Made by a program: the position numbers and the translations under genes. A model generated the notes under the pieces. That model did no database searches. It was not told where the DNA came from and was given only the letters and a program-made list of their open reading frames with translations. DNA of 64,000 nucleotides from Sulfitobacter mediterraneus (GTDB lineage: Bacteria; Pseudomonadota; Alphaproteobacteria; Rhodobacterales; Rhodobacteraceae): positions 744,001 through 808,000 of the forward strand of contig NZ_CP069004.1 in the NCBI RefSeq assembly GCF_016801775.1, given 5' to 3'. This document shows positions 8,436-17,376 of the stretch, one piece after another. Within the stretch, counting starts at the first letter, position 1; every line of letters starts with the position of its first letter.

Positions 8436-8817
8436 TCAAGTCGTTTGTGCCGTTAATGGACCCGCCAATTTACCGTCAGGGAGCTGATGGCCACAACTGG
8501 CACATAGCTTGGCCTTTGGTGATCTGAAAGGGTGTTTGCACTTTGGACAAAGCGAGCCGTACAAAGCCATCCGAACAGGCCAAATTTGATCTGGATGGCT
8601 TAACCGGACACCGGTTAACTGCTCATACTTATCAAGCGCCTCTTGTCCAACGTCTTCTTTCTCAAGGGCTTCCTTGAGACCACAACTATGCGCCTCCCGA
8701 TATTTTTTTAATGCGCTCAAGACGGTTCATCGCAAAAGGCTCGATAACCTCCCACTCATCTTCATTCAACAATGTCACCGTATCACCGATCAAGTATGAA
8801 TATGTCGAAACAGACAC
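8436..8817 (-). pseudogene. Zinc-ribbon protein gene with a +1 frameshift in a T7 run
   Basis: Two overlapping minus-strand frames look like halves of one 126-aa protein. The first starts at GTG 8817, with AAGGAAAG just upstream, and encodes a 43-aa piece ending at 8686 that includes LNEDEWEVIEPFAMNRLERIKK. The second (8436 to about 8720, only a TTG start) encodes LKKYREAHSCGLKEALEK, then LYGSLCPKCKHPFRSPK and LCASCGHQLPDGK, a CxxC...CxxC zinc ribbon. The frames meet at 8703-8709, seven Ts on the plus strand (seven As in the mRNA). With six, the protein would read through as RLERIKK-YREAHSCG. It may be a true pseudogene, a sequencing error, or a slippage site. The KYREAHSCGLKEA piece recalls the helix of L7/L12-type domains. 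No function assigned. Confidence 0.6.
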
Positions 8818-8979
8818 TGACTTTCCTTTTGAATACGGTCATTACAAGGCGGGTTAGGTGTGTATCAAATATGTTGTGACTGGCGATTGATGTAAACAAG
8901 GGCTCACAGCCGACATTTGACCAATTCAGTAGATCTTCCCGACTGGTAAAGATCCGAGAGCGCAAAAGGAGTATGGCGC

Positions 8980-9321
8980 ATGAGACTGTGGGCGCCGATC
9001 TGCCCGGTATTGTTCGTTCTGGCGGCCTGCCAAGCGCAGAAAGCCAGTGATCAATGCAGCGAGAACGTCACTGTAGACCAAAAAAACCGCCTGATATCGC
9101 TTGTGTGGCCAAAAGCCAAACGAATAGAGGCGTCCAGCGATCCTGACTATGATCTGGCAAAGCATCTGGATGGTTACGATATGCATTTCTTGAATTGTAA
9201 CCAGAGTTTCCGGGTGGTTTTTTCTCCAATACAGAATGAAGACGTGGTGATTGTGGGATGGAAATCGACCTTTGTCGTTGACAGGAATGAGTCCTCTATC
9301 CTGGATTACTATCAGGAATAG
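8980..9321 (+). CDS. Small lipoprotein of unknown function
   Basis: 113-aa protein starting at ATG 8980 with AAGGAG 11 bases upstream. A 16-residue signal ends in the lipobox LAAC (Cys17), so it is likely a membrane-anchored periplasmic lipoprotein. The mature part is acidic, with three more cysteines including SDQCSEN and FLNCNQS, which could form a disulfide. I recognise no family. It is divergent from the frameshifted zinc-ribbon gene, and base composition here is more A/T-rich than in the housekeeping regions. Confidence 0.65.
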   Translation: MRLWAPICPVLFVLAACQAQKASDQCSENVTVDQKNRLISLVWPKAKRIEASSDPDYDLAKHLDGYDMHFLNCNQSFRVVFSPIQNEDVVIVGWKSTFVVDRNESSILDYYQE

Positions 9322-9515
9322 TTGAGAGAGGCGGCCCCAGGAGCGTCGGGAAAGCGGAAGCGCAGCGGTTTGCGCGGCTGGCTGGACTTTTCTGATGTGA
9401 AACACAAATGCGCAAGATTGCAGGGGCCGCAGCGCTGGGATAGCTACCGGCAAGGATGATCTGTCCAGCCTACGCAGATCGCATCTTTTTCTGACCAACT
9501 GGACTATGCCCGCCC

Positions 9516-9944
9516 ATGATCGCCTATATTGGTCTATTCCTGTCCGCGTTGATCGCCGCGACGATCCTGCCGATGCAGTCAGAGGCAGTTCTGGTTGGGT
9601 TGCTCCTTGGTGAGGCTCATCCGGCGATGATCTTGCTGGTGGTGGCGACCGTCGGCAACGTGTTGGGTGCGGTGATCAACTGGTGTCTGGGGCGATACCT
9701 GCTGCGGTTTCGGGACCGGCGCTGGTTTCCATGTACAGAGGCCCAACTGGCCCGTGCGCAAAGCTGGTACAGGCGCTATGGACGTTGGTCGCTGTTGGGC
9801 AGTTGGCTGCCGATCGTCGGGGATCCGCTGACCGTGGCGGCGGGGCTGATGCGGGAGCCGCTTGGACCATTCCTGGTGCTTGTGACCATTGCGAAAGGCA
9901 CGCGATATCTGGTTTTGGCGGTGCTCACGCTGGCGTGGGTCTGA
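9516..9944 (+). CDS. YqaA-family membrane protein
   Basis: 142-aa integral membrane protein of the YqaA/DedA (VTT) group. The family pattern is visible in ATILPMQSEAVLVGLL near residue 14-30, ATVGNVLGAVINWCLGRYL near 44-62, and GSWLPIVGDPLTVAAGLMR near 93-111. These proteins probably have lipid-related transport roles, but the substrate is not established. The 194 bases before it hold no convincing gene. Confidence 0.82.
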   Translation: MIAYIGLFLSALIAATILPMQSEAVLVGLLLGEAHPAMILLVVATVGNVLGAVINWCLGRYLLRFRDRRWFPCTEAQLARAQSWYRRYGRWSLLGSWLPIVGDPLTVAAGLMREPLGPFLVLVTIAKGTRYLVLAVLTLAWV

Positions 9945-10070
9945 TTGCGGGCATCGCACGGGTGCCGAGATCTGAAAGTCGCCGCGCCCTGGCATGTCGC
10001 AGCCCATACAACTATCAGGATATGTCAGCCCGCGGCGCTACCCGCAAATTGCTGCTTTTGCACCTTAATC

Positions 10071-10087
10071 CCCCCGAAACGTGGGGG
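10071..10087 (+). other. GC-rich hairpin between the yqaA-like gene and the RTX gene
   Basis: CCCCC (10071-10075) pairs with GGGGG (10083-10087) across a 7-base loop. There is no T-run, so it is not a clear intrinsic terminator. It sits 127 bases after the upstream stop and 104 bases before the next start. Confidence 0.3.
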
Positions 10088-10191
10088 TACGGCCCTGAAA
10101 AACCATTAAATTCACCTAAAATCCCAGTTTTCAGAACGCAAAATACCGTGTTTAGTATCGCCATATTTTGATTCAACGAGTGGGCTGTTCC

Positions 10192-12147
10192 ATGGACATA
10201 GATTACGAAGCGTTTACGAACGCATTTAACCAATCCTTTGACTCATTTGGCACCATCGGCGCCTACAGCGGCGGTTTTTCCCCGCCGGGGTCGGTGGATG
10301 ATATTCTGGGGATGAGCGTCGGGCAATATCTGGATCTGCTTGATGCCGCGCAAACGGCGCTGGAATCGATCAGCCCGTTCATCTTTCAGCAACTGCTGAA
10401 CAATCCCAATGTGCAACTTCCCCCAGAGGCCCGCGCATTTATCGAAGCTTGGGCGCAGGGCGATTATTCTGGCATCACCGGTCCGCTGGATCAGGTTCGC
10501 GCCGCAATGGCCGATTTCCCGCGCGACATGTCCTTGCGCGATGCCATCGACAATCTGGACCCTTCGGGCGGCACAACCGATGAGATTGAGCAATTGTTCA
10601 ATGCCGCGCAAGCGCGCGCGGCAGAGCTGCTTTGGGGCCAACAGGACGGGATCTTCAATTCGCCTATCTTTGACATTGACCCCGCCACCGGCATCTGGTC
10701 GGTCTTTGGCGATCCGGCCAACGGCTATGGCGGCAGCACGCTGGGCGAATTCTACAGCCTGCTGGGCGAGGCCGCCGGCAATGCGATCATGGCCTTCATC
10801 GGCTCCAACGACAGTGTGATCGGCGAACTGCTGGGGCAGGGCGCGAACAACGCGGCATTCAACGCCGCCACCAACGCGGCCGAAATTGCCACAGCGCAGG
10901 CCTTTGAGGCACTGCAGGGCATCGGCGCTTTGCTGACCGAACAGGCTGGCGGTGATGCGGAACAATTGCAAGAACAGGCCGCAGGTCAGGTGCAGGCCCT
11001 GATCGATGCGCTGGTCAATGCTTTGCCGGGGATTTCGGCCTCGCTCAACACTCTGATTCTCGGCTCGCGCAATTCCGATCCAAGCTTTGTCGTCAGTCTG
11101 GATGGCAATGTGGAGGGGTCGGAACATGGCGATTGGTTCTATCTGTCCAAGAACGCCGACAGCTTTGATGGCGGACTGGGCACCGATGTTCTGTTCGGGA
11201 TGGAAGGCAATGACACGCTGACCGGCGGCGCGGACGAGGACGTCTTGTTTGGCGGCGCGGATGACGATCATCTGACGGGCGGCGCGGCCAATGACGGCAT
11301 CAATGGCGGTGATGGCGAAGATACCGCCGGGTTCAGCGGCGCGATGGGGCGCTATACCCTGCAGATGTCCGCAGATGGCGGGATTGTCATCGAAGACCGG
11401 CAGGCAGACGGGGATGGCACCGACACGCTGACCGGTATCGAAACGCTATCCTTTTCCAGCGGTTGGTCCATCTTCGATCAGGGCAGTTTTGATCTGTCGA
11501 TCGTACAGGGCATCACCGGTCTGGACCAGGCGCAGATCGATACCTTTATTGAGCTCTACATCGCATATTTCAACCGTGCGCCAGATGCGCTTGGCCTTTA
11601 CTTCTGGGGCTCGGCCTTTGCCAATGGCACGTCTTTGGATGAAATGGCGGCGCTGTTTCTGGATCAGGATGAAACCCGCGCCACATATCCCGAAGATGCG
11701 ACCAATCTGGACTTTGCCACGCAGGTCTATTCCAACGTGCTGGGCCGGACACCGGACCAGGCGGGCCTGGACTTCTGGGTGGGGCAGCTGGATCAGGGCA
11801 ACGTGACGCGCGGCACTTTCATTCTGCGCGTGTTGGAAGGTGCCAAAAGCGATCCGCCAGTAGATGCAACGCAGGATTTTATAGACCTGCAACGCGGTGA
11901 TCAGGCGTTCTTGCTGGATAAGACCGATATCGGCACCTATTTCGCGGTGATCAAAGGCATGTCAGATACCGCAGATGCCAGTGCCGCAATGGCCCTGTAT
12001 TTGCGCGATGATACGGCATCCAAACAGGCCGCGGTGGACCGTGTCGATGTGGATTTTGCCGAAGCCATGGCGGCAGACAGCGGCGAGATGCTTTTGCAAC
12101 TGGTCGGCGTGGCCGAAAACCCGTTTGAAGCGGATGGCGGCCTGTAA
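10192..12147 (+). CDS. RTX calcium-binding exoprotein with DUF4214 domain
   Basis: 651-aa acidic protein without an N-terminal signal peptide, as expected for a type I secretion substrate. Residues 1-300 are helix-rich and Ala/Gln-rich with no recognised family. Around 320-385 come a few RTX nonapeptides (GGLGTDVLFG, GGADEDVLFG, GGDGEDTAGF) that bind calcium. From about 444 there are two DUF4214 units, marked by FIELYIAYFNRAPDALGLYFW and VYSNVLGRTPDQAGLDFWVG. DUF4214 occurs in secreted and S-layer-like proteins, and its role is unclear. I chose ATG 10192; a TTG at 10168 is in frame, but no start has a strong ribosome-binding site. No type I exporter gene is in the window. Its terminator is very strong. 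Confidence 0.85.
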   Translation: MDIDYEAFTNAFNQSFDSFGTIGAYSGGFSPPGSVDDILGMSVGQYLDLLDAAQTALESISPFIFQQLLNNPNVQLPPEARAFIEAWAQGDYSGITGPLDQVRAAMADFPRDMSLRDAIDNLDPSGGTTDEIEQLFNAAQARAAELLWGQQDGIFNSPIFDIDPATGIWSVFGDPANGYGGSTLGEFYSLLGEAAGNAIMAFIGSNDSVIGELLGQGANNAAFNAATNAAEIATAQAFEALQGIGALLTEQAGGDAEQLQEQAAGQVQALIDALVNALPGISASLNTLILGSRNSDPSFVVSLDGNVEGSEHGDWFYLSKNADSFDGGLGTDVLFGMEGNDTLTGGADEDVLFGGADDDHLTGGAANDGINGGDGEDTAGFSGAMGRYTLQMSADGGIVIEDRQADGDGTDTLTGIETLSFSSGWSIFDQGSFDLSIVQGITGLDQAQIDTFIELYIAYFNRAPDALGLYFWGSAFANGTSLDEMAALFLDQDETRATYPEDATNLDFATQVYSNVLGRTPDQAGLDFWVGQLDQGNVTRGTFILRVLEGAKSDPPVDATQDFIDLQRGDQAFLLDKTDIGTYFAVIKGMSDTADASAAMALYLRDDTASKQAAVDRVDVDFAEAMAADSGEMLLQLVGVAENPFEADGGL

Positions 12148-12172
12148 TCGAAAAGGCCCGAACCGGACGAAA

Positions 12173-12207
12173 AAACACCCCCGGCAATCTGATTGCCGGG
12201 GGTGTTT
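12173..12207. terminator. Strong bidirectional terminator
   Basis: A perfect 16-bp stem (12173-12188 with 12192-12207) closes a 3-base loop. A-rich flanks on the left and T-rich flanks on the right let it serve the RTX gene on the plus strand and the merR gene on the minus strand. Confidence 0.9.
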
Positions 12208-12245
12208 CCCTTTTCGGGACTTCGGTTCTGAGTGCGGTGGTTGGC

Positions 12246-12644
12246 TCAAACCTGGCTGTCTTCTGTTATCCGCTCCGCCAATGCCGCCTTTCTTGCAAGG
12301 CTCTGTTCCAAGACCTCAAGGCGATCCAGAACTGTAGCCCGACGCCGGGTCAAATCATCCCGAAGCCGATCAATATTCGCAAGTTTTTGCTTCAACATCT
12401 CGACACCACCTTCGCAGGGACCAGAACCATCGTCGGACAGACATGCGCTCATCCCTCTGATCTCGCGCGTGGAAAACCCCGATGCGATGAGATCACGGAT
12501 TCGCCCGGCGCGGCGCAGATCGGCCGCGTTGTAGTGGCGATAACCGTTGAGGGTACGATCCACCGTCAGCAGCCCTTCTTTTTCGTAATGGCGCAACATG
12601 CGGGGTGTGATCTCTAGCCTTTCGGCCGCTTCTTTCGCCTGCAT
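12246..12644 (-). CDS. MerR-family transcriptional regulator
   Basis: 132-aa dimeric regulator. The N-terminal winged helix has AERLEITPRMLRHYEKEGLL and NGYRHYNAADL (residues about 5-50), followed by the linker GFSTREIRGM and a C-terminal dimerisation coiled coil. It carries a two-cysteine segment, ACLSDDGSGPCEGG, near residue 67-80. That resembles effector loops of metal- or redox-sensing MerR proteins, but the ligand is not clear. The ATG at 12644 has AAGGAG upstream; the longer frame to 12725 has no support. It lies just downstream of an SDR gene on the same strand, behind a MerR-type operator, and so probably controls its own operon. Confidence 0.88.
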   Translation of the reverse strand: MQAKEAAERLEITPRMLRHYEKEGLLTVDRTLNGYRHYNAADLRRAGRIRDLIASGFSTREIRGMSACLSDDGSGPCEGGVEMLKQKLANIDRLRDDLTRRRATVLDRLEVLEQSLARKAALAERITEDSQV

Positions 12645-12746
12645 TTCTGTCTCCTTGTCGGCAGCCCTGACAGATGTGGTGGGGTTGCATTGGTGGATCA
12701 AGTCGCAATGGGCAGATGATGTCACCTGCCCATCCGAAATCCTGGT

Positions 12747-13511
12747 TCAGGTTCGCAAGGTCCATCCGCCGTCGATGGTCAAGATCTGACCGGTGAGCCA
12801 TTCATTATCCGAACCGCCCAGTCGCAGGATCCAAGGCACGATGTCACCGGGCACGCCCCGCCGTCCCAATGGGACCTGCGCCGCTTCTTGCGCTTCGATC
12901 TGCTGCGCCATCTCATCGGGCAACCCCATCATTCCCGTCAACGCACCGCTCTTAACCGGACCGGGGGCAATGGCATTGACGCGGATCCCATCCCCGGCAA
13001 GCTCCATCGCCCATGATTTGGTCAAATGCTCCAGCGCCGCTTTGGTTGCAGCGTAATGTGCCAGCATCGGTACGGCATTTCGGGTCACGGCGGTGCTGAT
13101 GTTGACGATGGCCCCCTTGCTGTCTTTCAGGGCGGCGTGGGCTGCGGCGACAAGCTGGGACGGCGCGGTGATGTTCATCGTGGCCATTGTCGCGATAATG
13201 CCGGCGTCATAGCCCTCCATCGGCAGGGGCTGGCCGGCACCGGAATTGTTTACGATCAGGTCAATCCGCCCCCAGTTGTCCAGCGCCGCATCAACGATTT
13301 GTTTGCCGCTGCCCGCATCTGCGCTGTCTGCCTGCAGCGACCTGATCGCGGGCTGCGCGGACGTCACCTGCGCCAGACGATCTGCATTGCGCCCTGTGAT
13401 CAAAACATGCGCCCCGCGTGCAACAAGCGCCAGCGCTGTCGCCTTGCCAATGCCAGAGCTGCCGCCGGTCACGATGGCAACCTTACCGTGCCAATCTCGC
13501 GTCTGTGTCAT
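12747..13511 (-). CDS. SDR-family NAD(P)-dependent oxidoreductase
   Basis: 254-aa classical short-chain dehydrogenase. The cofactor motif is VTGGSSGIGKATA near residue 14-26, NNSG near 88-91, the catalytic Ser in VNISTAVTRNA near 135-145, and YAATK (Tyr-x-x-x-Lys) near 152-156. The C-terminus has ILTIDGGWTLRT. Its substrate cannot be inferred. It is the first gene of a two-gene operon with merR, preceded by a MerR-type palindromic promoter at 13564-13594. Confidence 0.9.
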   Translation of the reverse strand: MTQTRDWHGKVAIVTGGSSGIGKATALALVARGAHVLITGRNADRLAQVTSAQPAIRSLQADSADAGSGKQIVDAALDNWGRIDLIVNNSGAGQPLPMEGYDAGIIATMATMNITAPSQLVAAAHAALKDSKGAIVNISTAVTRNAVPMLAHYAATKAALEHLTKSWAMELAGDGIRVNAIAPGPVKSGALTGMMGLPDEMAQQIEAQEAAQVPLGRRGVPGDIVPWILRLGGSDNEWLTGQILTIDGGWTLRT

Positions 13512-13563
13512 TTCTTGTGTTCTCCTGTCTGAAATGATGTCTCATCCATGATGAGGAGGCAGC

Positions 13564-13594
13564 CTTAGCGGTATGACACTAACGTCAGTGTCAA
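13564..13594 (-). promoter_or_regulatory. MerR-type operator/promoter for the SDR-merR operon
   Basis: A near-perfect 20-bp palindrome, TGACACT-N6-AGTGTCA (13574-13593), lies 63 bases before the SDR start. On the minus strand it follows a -35-like TTGACA (13594-13589), with GCTAAG as a candidate -10 after a 19-bp spacer (13569-13564). An over-long spacer spanned by the dyad is the hallmark of MerR-controlled promoters. Confidence 0.75.
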
Positions 13595-13887
13595 GCGCGG
13601 CTTTGGGGGCTGTGTCGTTTTTTTGGCATGGTCGTGCGCAGGCCGGTGGGCCAATCAGGTATTGCGATCTGCCCTCGTCGCCCAAAACATCTTGAATAAA
13701 ATGCACCGCATTATTCGCCTGTCCAGCGGGCCGCTCTCCACCCTCTGTTGAGATTTGTTGGGCAGGGTCCGCCTGCCGCGCAAAGCGTTTGGTTTCGAAA
13801 AGGATCGTTTCGGGCCATCGCGACATGCTTGCCGGTCATCAACGGTGCAAAACGCGCCGGATGCATCATTGCTTAGGAGAATCCGCT
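13595..13887. other. Intergenic stretch between the MerR operator and the RTX-Hint gene
   Basis: With the operator, this is part of a 376-base gap between divergent genes. A minus-strand frame of 94 codons (13542-13826) crosses it, but it would run through the operator and promoter. I see no ribosome-binding site or family resemblance. The right end contains TTAGGAG, the ribosome-binding site of the RTX-Hint gene. Confidence 0.4.
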
Positions 13888-16800
13888 ATGATCAAAACGA
13901 TTGATTTCAATGCTTTGGCCGCAGGAACGGCGGTTGCAGATGCCTATGCGGCGCAAGGGGTTCACATCTCGGCAACAGGCGGCGCGGGGCAGGCGCGGGT
14001 GATCGACACCGCGGCAGCCACTGGACAAGATGCCGATCTTGCCTCTGCAAAGCTTGGCGGCGCGTTGATCATTGCCGCACCCGATGATCCAGAGGACGAG
14101 ACCGGCAGCGATGCCGCTGGCAGCCTGTTCTTTGATTTCGAAGGGCCGGTGCGGATCAAATCCCTGACCTTCAAAGACATCGAAGCGGTGCCCGGCAGCG
14201 CGACCCGGCTGATTTTTTATGATGCGGATGGGGAGGTCATGGAAAACCATTGGGTCGATCCAACCGAAGATGGAGGCGAGCGGCGTGTCGAACTTTCCGT
14301 GCCGGGCACCGCCCGTGTTGAGGTGGTTCTGCCCAAAGGAGGGGCGGTCGACAATCTGGTGTTCGAAGATAAAAACCCGCATCCCGTTAATCATGACCCC
14401 AATGCCAAAGATGACACCGCAGAACTGGACGAAGACGGCAGCATTGTCCTGCAAGTTTTGGACAATGATCTGGATGTTGACGGTGATGCACTCACCCTGA
14501 CCGCGGCAAACAGTGAACAGGGTGAGGTCATCATCAACGACGACGGCACGGTGACCTTCACACCGGACCCCGATTTTTCCGGCGATGCACAAGTCAGCTA
14601 TACCATCGAAGACGGGCATGGCGGGACGGATGATGGGTTGGTCGCGCTGACGGTAAATCCGGTCAACGATGCACCGGTGGCGCAGGATGATATGGCCAGC
14701 ACGCCCTACGGCGAGGCAGTGGTCATCGACCTTCTGGCGAACGACACGGATGTCGATAACGCACCAGAATCGCTTGGCATAACCGATTTGACCAGCGAAG
14801 GCGGCAGCGTGACGGACAACGGCGATGGCACGGTCACCTTCACCCCCGATGACGGATTCACCGGCGAGGCGCTGATCACCTATGCAGTTGTCGATCCCGA
14901 CGGGGCAAAGGACACGGGCGAGGCGGTGGTCGCAGTGGGCGACGGCAATGCACCCCCGGTGGCCGAGGAAGACAGCATCGAGACCGACGAGGACACGGCG
15001 GTGGTGATCGACGTTCTGGCAAATGACAGTGACCCCGATGGCGATCCCCTGACCTTGATTGAGGCAAGCAGCCCCGACGGCGGTGTCACGCTGCAAGACG
15101 GGCAGGTGCTGTTCACCCCAGCGGCGCATTTCCACGGCGAAACCACGGTGAGCTACAGCATTTCGGACGGCAAAGGCGGCACCGCAAGCAGCACGGTCAA
15201 GCTGGACGTCCTGCCTGTCAATGACGCGCCTAGCGCCGAGGAGGACAGCGCAGAAACCCCTTACGAAACGCCGATCCTTGGCCACCCGGTCTTGACCAAT
15301 GACACGGATCCGGATGCGGAGGACACATTGACCCTCACAACCGCCCATAGCGAGGAAGGCACGGTTGAAATCAACCCGGACAATACGGTCAACTTCACAC
15401 CCAATCCGGGGTTCAGCGGCGCGGCCACCGTTCTCTATACCGTCAGCGACCGCCCCGCGGATGATCCAGAGGCGGCAACAGATCAGGGGATGCTGACGAT
15501 CACGGTGGCCCCTCCGAGCGCCAGTGACGGCTTTGTCGATGGGGGGGAAGGCTCTGAACTCATTGATGAAAATTACGTCGGTGATCCGGATGGAGATCTT
15601 GTCGATGGCGGGGATGCCCTGCTTTATGGCAGTGGACCGGATGACGACTTCATTCGTGCGGGCGCGGGTGACGACACAATTCTGGCCGGTGCGGGCGACG
15701 ACGTAATCGAAGGCGGCGCGGGCGATGATCTGATCACCGATGGCGCAGGTCGGGAAACCGTGACAGGCGGTGCAGGCAATGATGTCATCGACACCTCTCG
15801 CGAAGGGGTGGCAGCGCCCGATCTGGGTTATCCCGCCGACGTGAGCGATGATCTGACCTTTGCGCCGGACACCGATCCCGAAGACGACCGCGACGCTGTT
15901 GATGGAGGGGCAGGCGACGATGTGATCCGCACGGGTGACGATCGGGACACCATCACCGGCGGCGCGGGCGCGGACTTGATCGACGGCGGTATCGACGACG
16001 ATGTGATCAGCGGCGACAGCGAGGCAGACCTGATCATCGGCGGCGAAGGCAATGACAATATCTTTGGCGGCAGCGGCGATGACACGATCTATGCCGGGCT
16101 TGATCCGGCACTTGGTCTCGACGTGCTGAGCATCCCGGATGACCCCGACGATGAGCCCCCCTATGCCCCGGACCGAAACCCTTTCAATGGCCGCGATACG
16201 GTCAGCGGCGGCGACGGCAATGACGTAATCTATGGCGCAGATGATGATGATCTGCTGCTTGGCGGTGCAGGGGACGATCTGTTGGACGGGCAGATTGACG
16301 ACGATCACCTCAGCGGCGGAACAGGCGCCGACACCTTGTTTGGGGGGCAGGGCCAAGACAGCCTTTTTGGTAATGAAGACAGCGACATACTGGACGGCGG
16401 CAGCGGCGATGACCTGCTGGATGGCGGCGGCGACGACGACATGTTGGCGGGCGGCGATGGCGATGATCTTCTGCTTGGTGCTATGGGGGATGACATCCTT
16501 ATCGGCGGCGCGGGCAATGATACGATGTCGGGCGGCGAAGGCATGGATCTCTTCTCCGGCGTAACCGTTGGTGATGTGATCGACGGAGGCAGCGGGCCGG
16601 TGGATTTCGACACGTTGGATCTGCGTGGATCAACTGTTGAGGGCGGCCGGTTTGAGATCAACTATCTGACCGAGGATCAGCAATCAGGCGAGGTCCAGTA
16701 TTTTGACGCCGATGGGATGGCAACAGGATCATTGCGGTTCGACGAGATCGAAGCGGTGGTGCCCTGTTTCACCCCCGGCACATTGATCGCAACGCCGCAG

Positions 16801-17340
16801 GGCCAGCGGCGGGTCGAGACATTGCAGGTGGGCGATTTCGTGATCACCCGCGACAACGGCTTGCAGCCGATCCGCTGGGTCGGGGAGCGGCGACTTTCGG
16901 GGGCCGAGCTGGCCCGCGATACCGATCTGAGGCCGGTTCTGATCAGGCAAGGGGCGCTTGGCAAGGGCATGCCGGAACGCGATTTGCTCGTTTCACCGAA
17001 CCACAGGATTCTGATCGTCAGCGATCAAAGCGCGTTTTATTTCGAGGACCGCGAAGTGTTGGTCGCGGCCAAGCATCTGACCTGCCGGGCGGGGATTGAT
17101 ACAGTTGAGGCCAGTGATCTGACCTATGTCCATCTGATGTTCGACCACCATGAGGTGATCCTGTCTGATGGCGCCTGGAGCGAGAGCTTTCAACCCGGTG
17201 ACAATTCCCTTGCCGGTGTCGAACAGGAGCAACGCAATGAAATATTTAGGCTGTTCCCCGAGTTGGCGACCCAGGAAGGTGTCATGGCCTATGGCGCGGC
17301 ACGGCGGTCGTTGCGCAAACACGAGGCGCAGCTCCTGTGA
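13888..17340 (+). CDS. Large RTX exoprotein with Ig-like repeats and C-terminal Hint domain
   Basis: 1150-aa very acidic protein, probably a type I secretion substrate. Residues 1-165 form a beta-rich N-terminal domain. About 168-545 holds four tandem cadherin/Big_9-like repeats that open with motifs such as VNDAPVAQDD and carry LANDSDPDGDPLTL and FTPDPDFSGDAQVSYTI. About 550-925 is a long array of RTX nonapeptides (GGAGDDVIEG-type) for calcium. From Cys960 a Hint_2 domain begins (CFTPGTLIATPQGQRRVETL, then LVSPNHRILI with the conserved His), which in related proteins can autocleave. ATG 13888 has TTAGGAG eight bases upstream; the frame extends to 13789 without support. It probably acts at the cell surface in adhesion or matrix formation, which is inference. 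Confidence 0.88.
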   Translation: MIKTIDFNALAAGTAVADAYAAQGVHISATGGAGQARVIDTAAATGQDADLASAKLGGALIIAAPDDPEDETGSDAAGSLFFDFEGPVRIKSLTFKDIEAVPGSATRLIFYDADGEVMENHWVDPTEDGGERRVELSVPGTARVEVVLPKGGAVDNLVFEDKNPHPVNHDPNAKDDTAELDEDGSIVLQVLDNDLDVDGDALTLTAANSEQGEVIINDDGTVTFTPDPDFSGDAQVSYTIEDGHGGTDDGLVALTVNPVNDAPVAQDDMASTPYGEAVVIDLLANDTDVDNAPESLGITDLTSEGGSVTDNGDGTVTFTPDDGFTGEALITYAVVDPDGAKDTGEAVVAVGDGNAPPVAEEDSIETDEDTAVVIDVLANDSDPDGDPLTLIEASSPDGGVTLQDGQVLFTPAAHFHGETTVSYSISDGKGGTASSTVKLDVLPVNDAPSAEEDSAETPYETPILGHPVLTNDTDPDAEDTLTLTTAHSEEGTVEINPDNTVNFTPNPGFSGAATVLYTVSDRPADDPEAATDQGMLTITVAPPSASDGFVDGGEGSELIDENYVGDPDGDLVDGGDALLYGSGPDDDFIRAGAGDDTILAGAGDDVIEGGAGDDLITDGAGRETVTGGAGNDVIDTSREGVAAPDLGYPADVSDDLTFAPDTDPEDDRDAVDGGAGDDVIRTGDDRDTITGGAGADLIDGGIDDDVISGDSEADLIIGGEGNDNIFGGSGDDTIYAGLDPALGLDVLSIPDDPDDEPPYAPDRNPFNGRDTVSGGDGNDVIYGADDDDLLLGGAGDDLLDGQIDDDHLSGGTGADTLFGGQGQDSLFGNEDSDILDGGSGDDLLDGGGDDDMLAGGDGDDLLLGAMGDDILIGGAGNDTMSGGEGMDLFSGVTVGDVIDGGSGPVDFDTLDLRGSTVEGGRFEINYLTEDQQSGEVQYFDADGMATGSLRFDEIEAVVPCFTPGTLIATPQGQRRVETLQVGDFVITRDNGLQPIRWVGERRLSGAELARDTDLRPVLIRQGALGKGMPERDLLVSPNHRILIVSDQSAFYFEDREVLVAAKHLTCRAGIDTVEASDLTYVHLMFDHHEVILSDGAWSESFQPGDNSLAGVEQEQRNEIFRLFPELATQEGVMAYGAARRSLRKHEAQLL

Positions 17341-17376
17341 TCCTCAAGGCTGGCTCCGTGGACTTGTTTTCGGGCG

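Noticed and set aside
9322..9515. Minus-strand open frames in the gap before the yqaA-like gene
   Set aside because: They share pieces with no family and no ribosome-binding site; could be remnants, but I cannot support a gene.
13542..13826. 94-codon minus-strand frame upstream of the SDR gene
   Set aside because: It would run through the MerR operator and promoter, with no ribosome-binding site and no homologue I recognise.
13873..16356. 827-codon frame antisense to the RTX-Hint gene
   Set aside because: It arises from the biased codons of the RTX and Ig-like repeats (GGC, GAT, GAC read backwards) and has no coherent domain.
15640..16560. Short repeated units in DNA, considered as a CRISPR or tandem repeat locus
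   Set aside because: They are codons of RTX nonapeptides in one long reading frame, with no fixed spacer.
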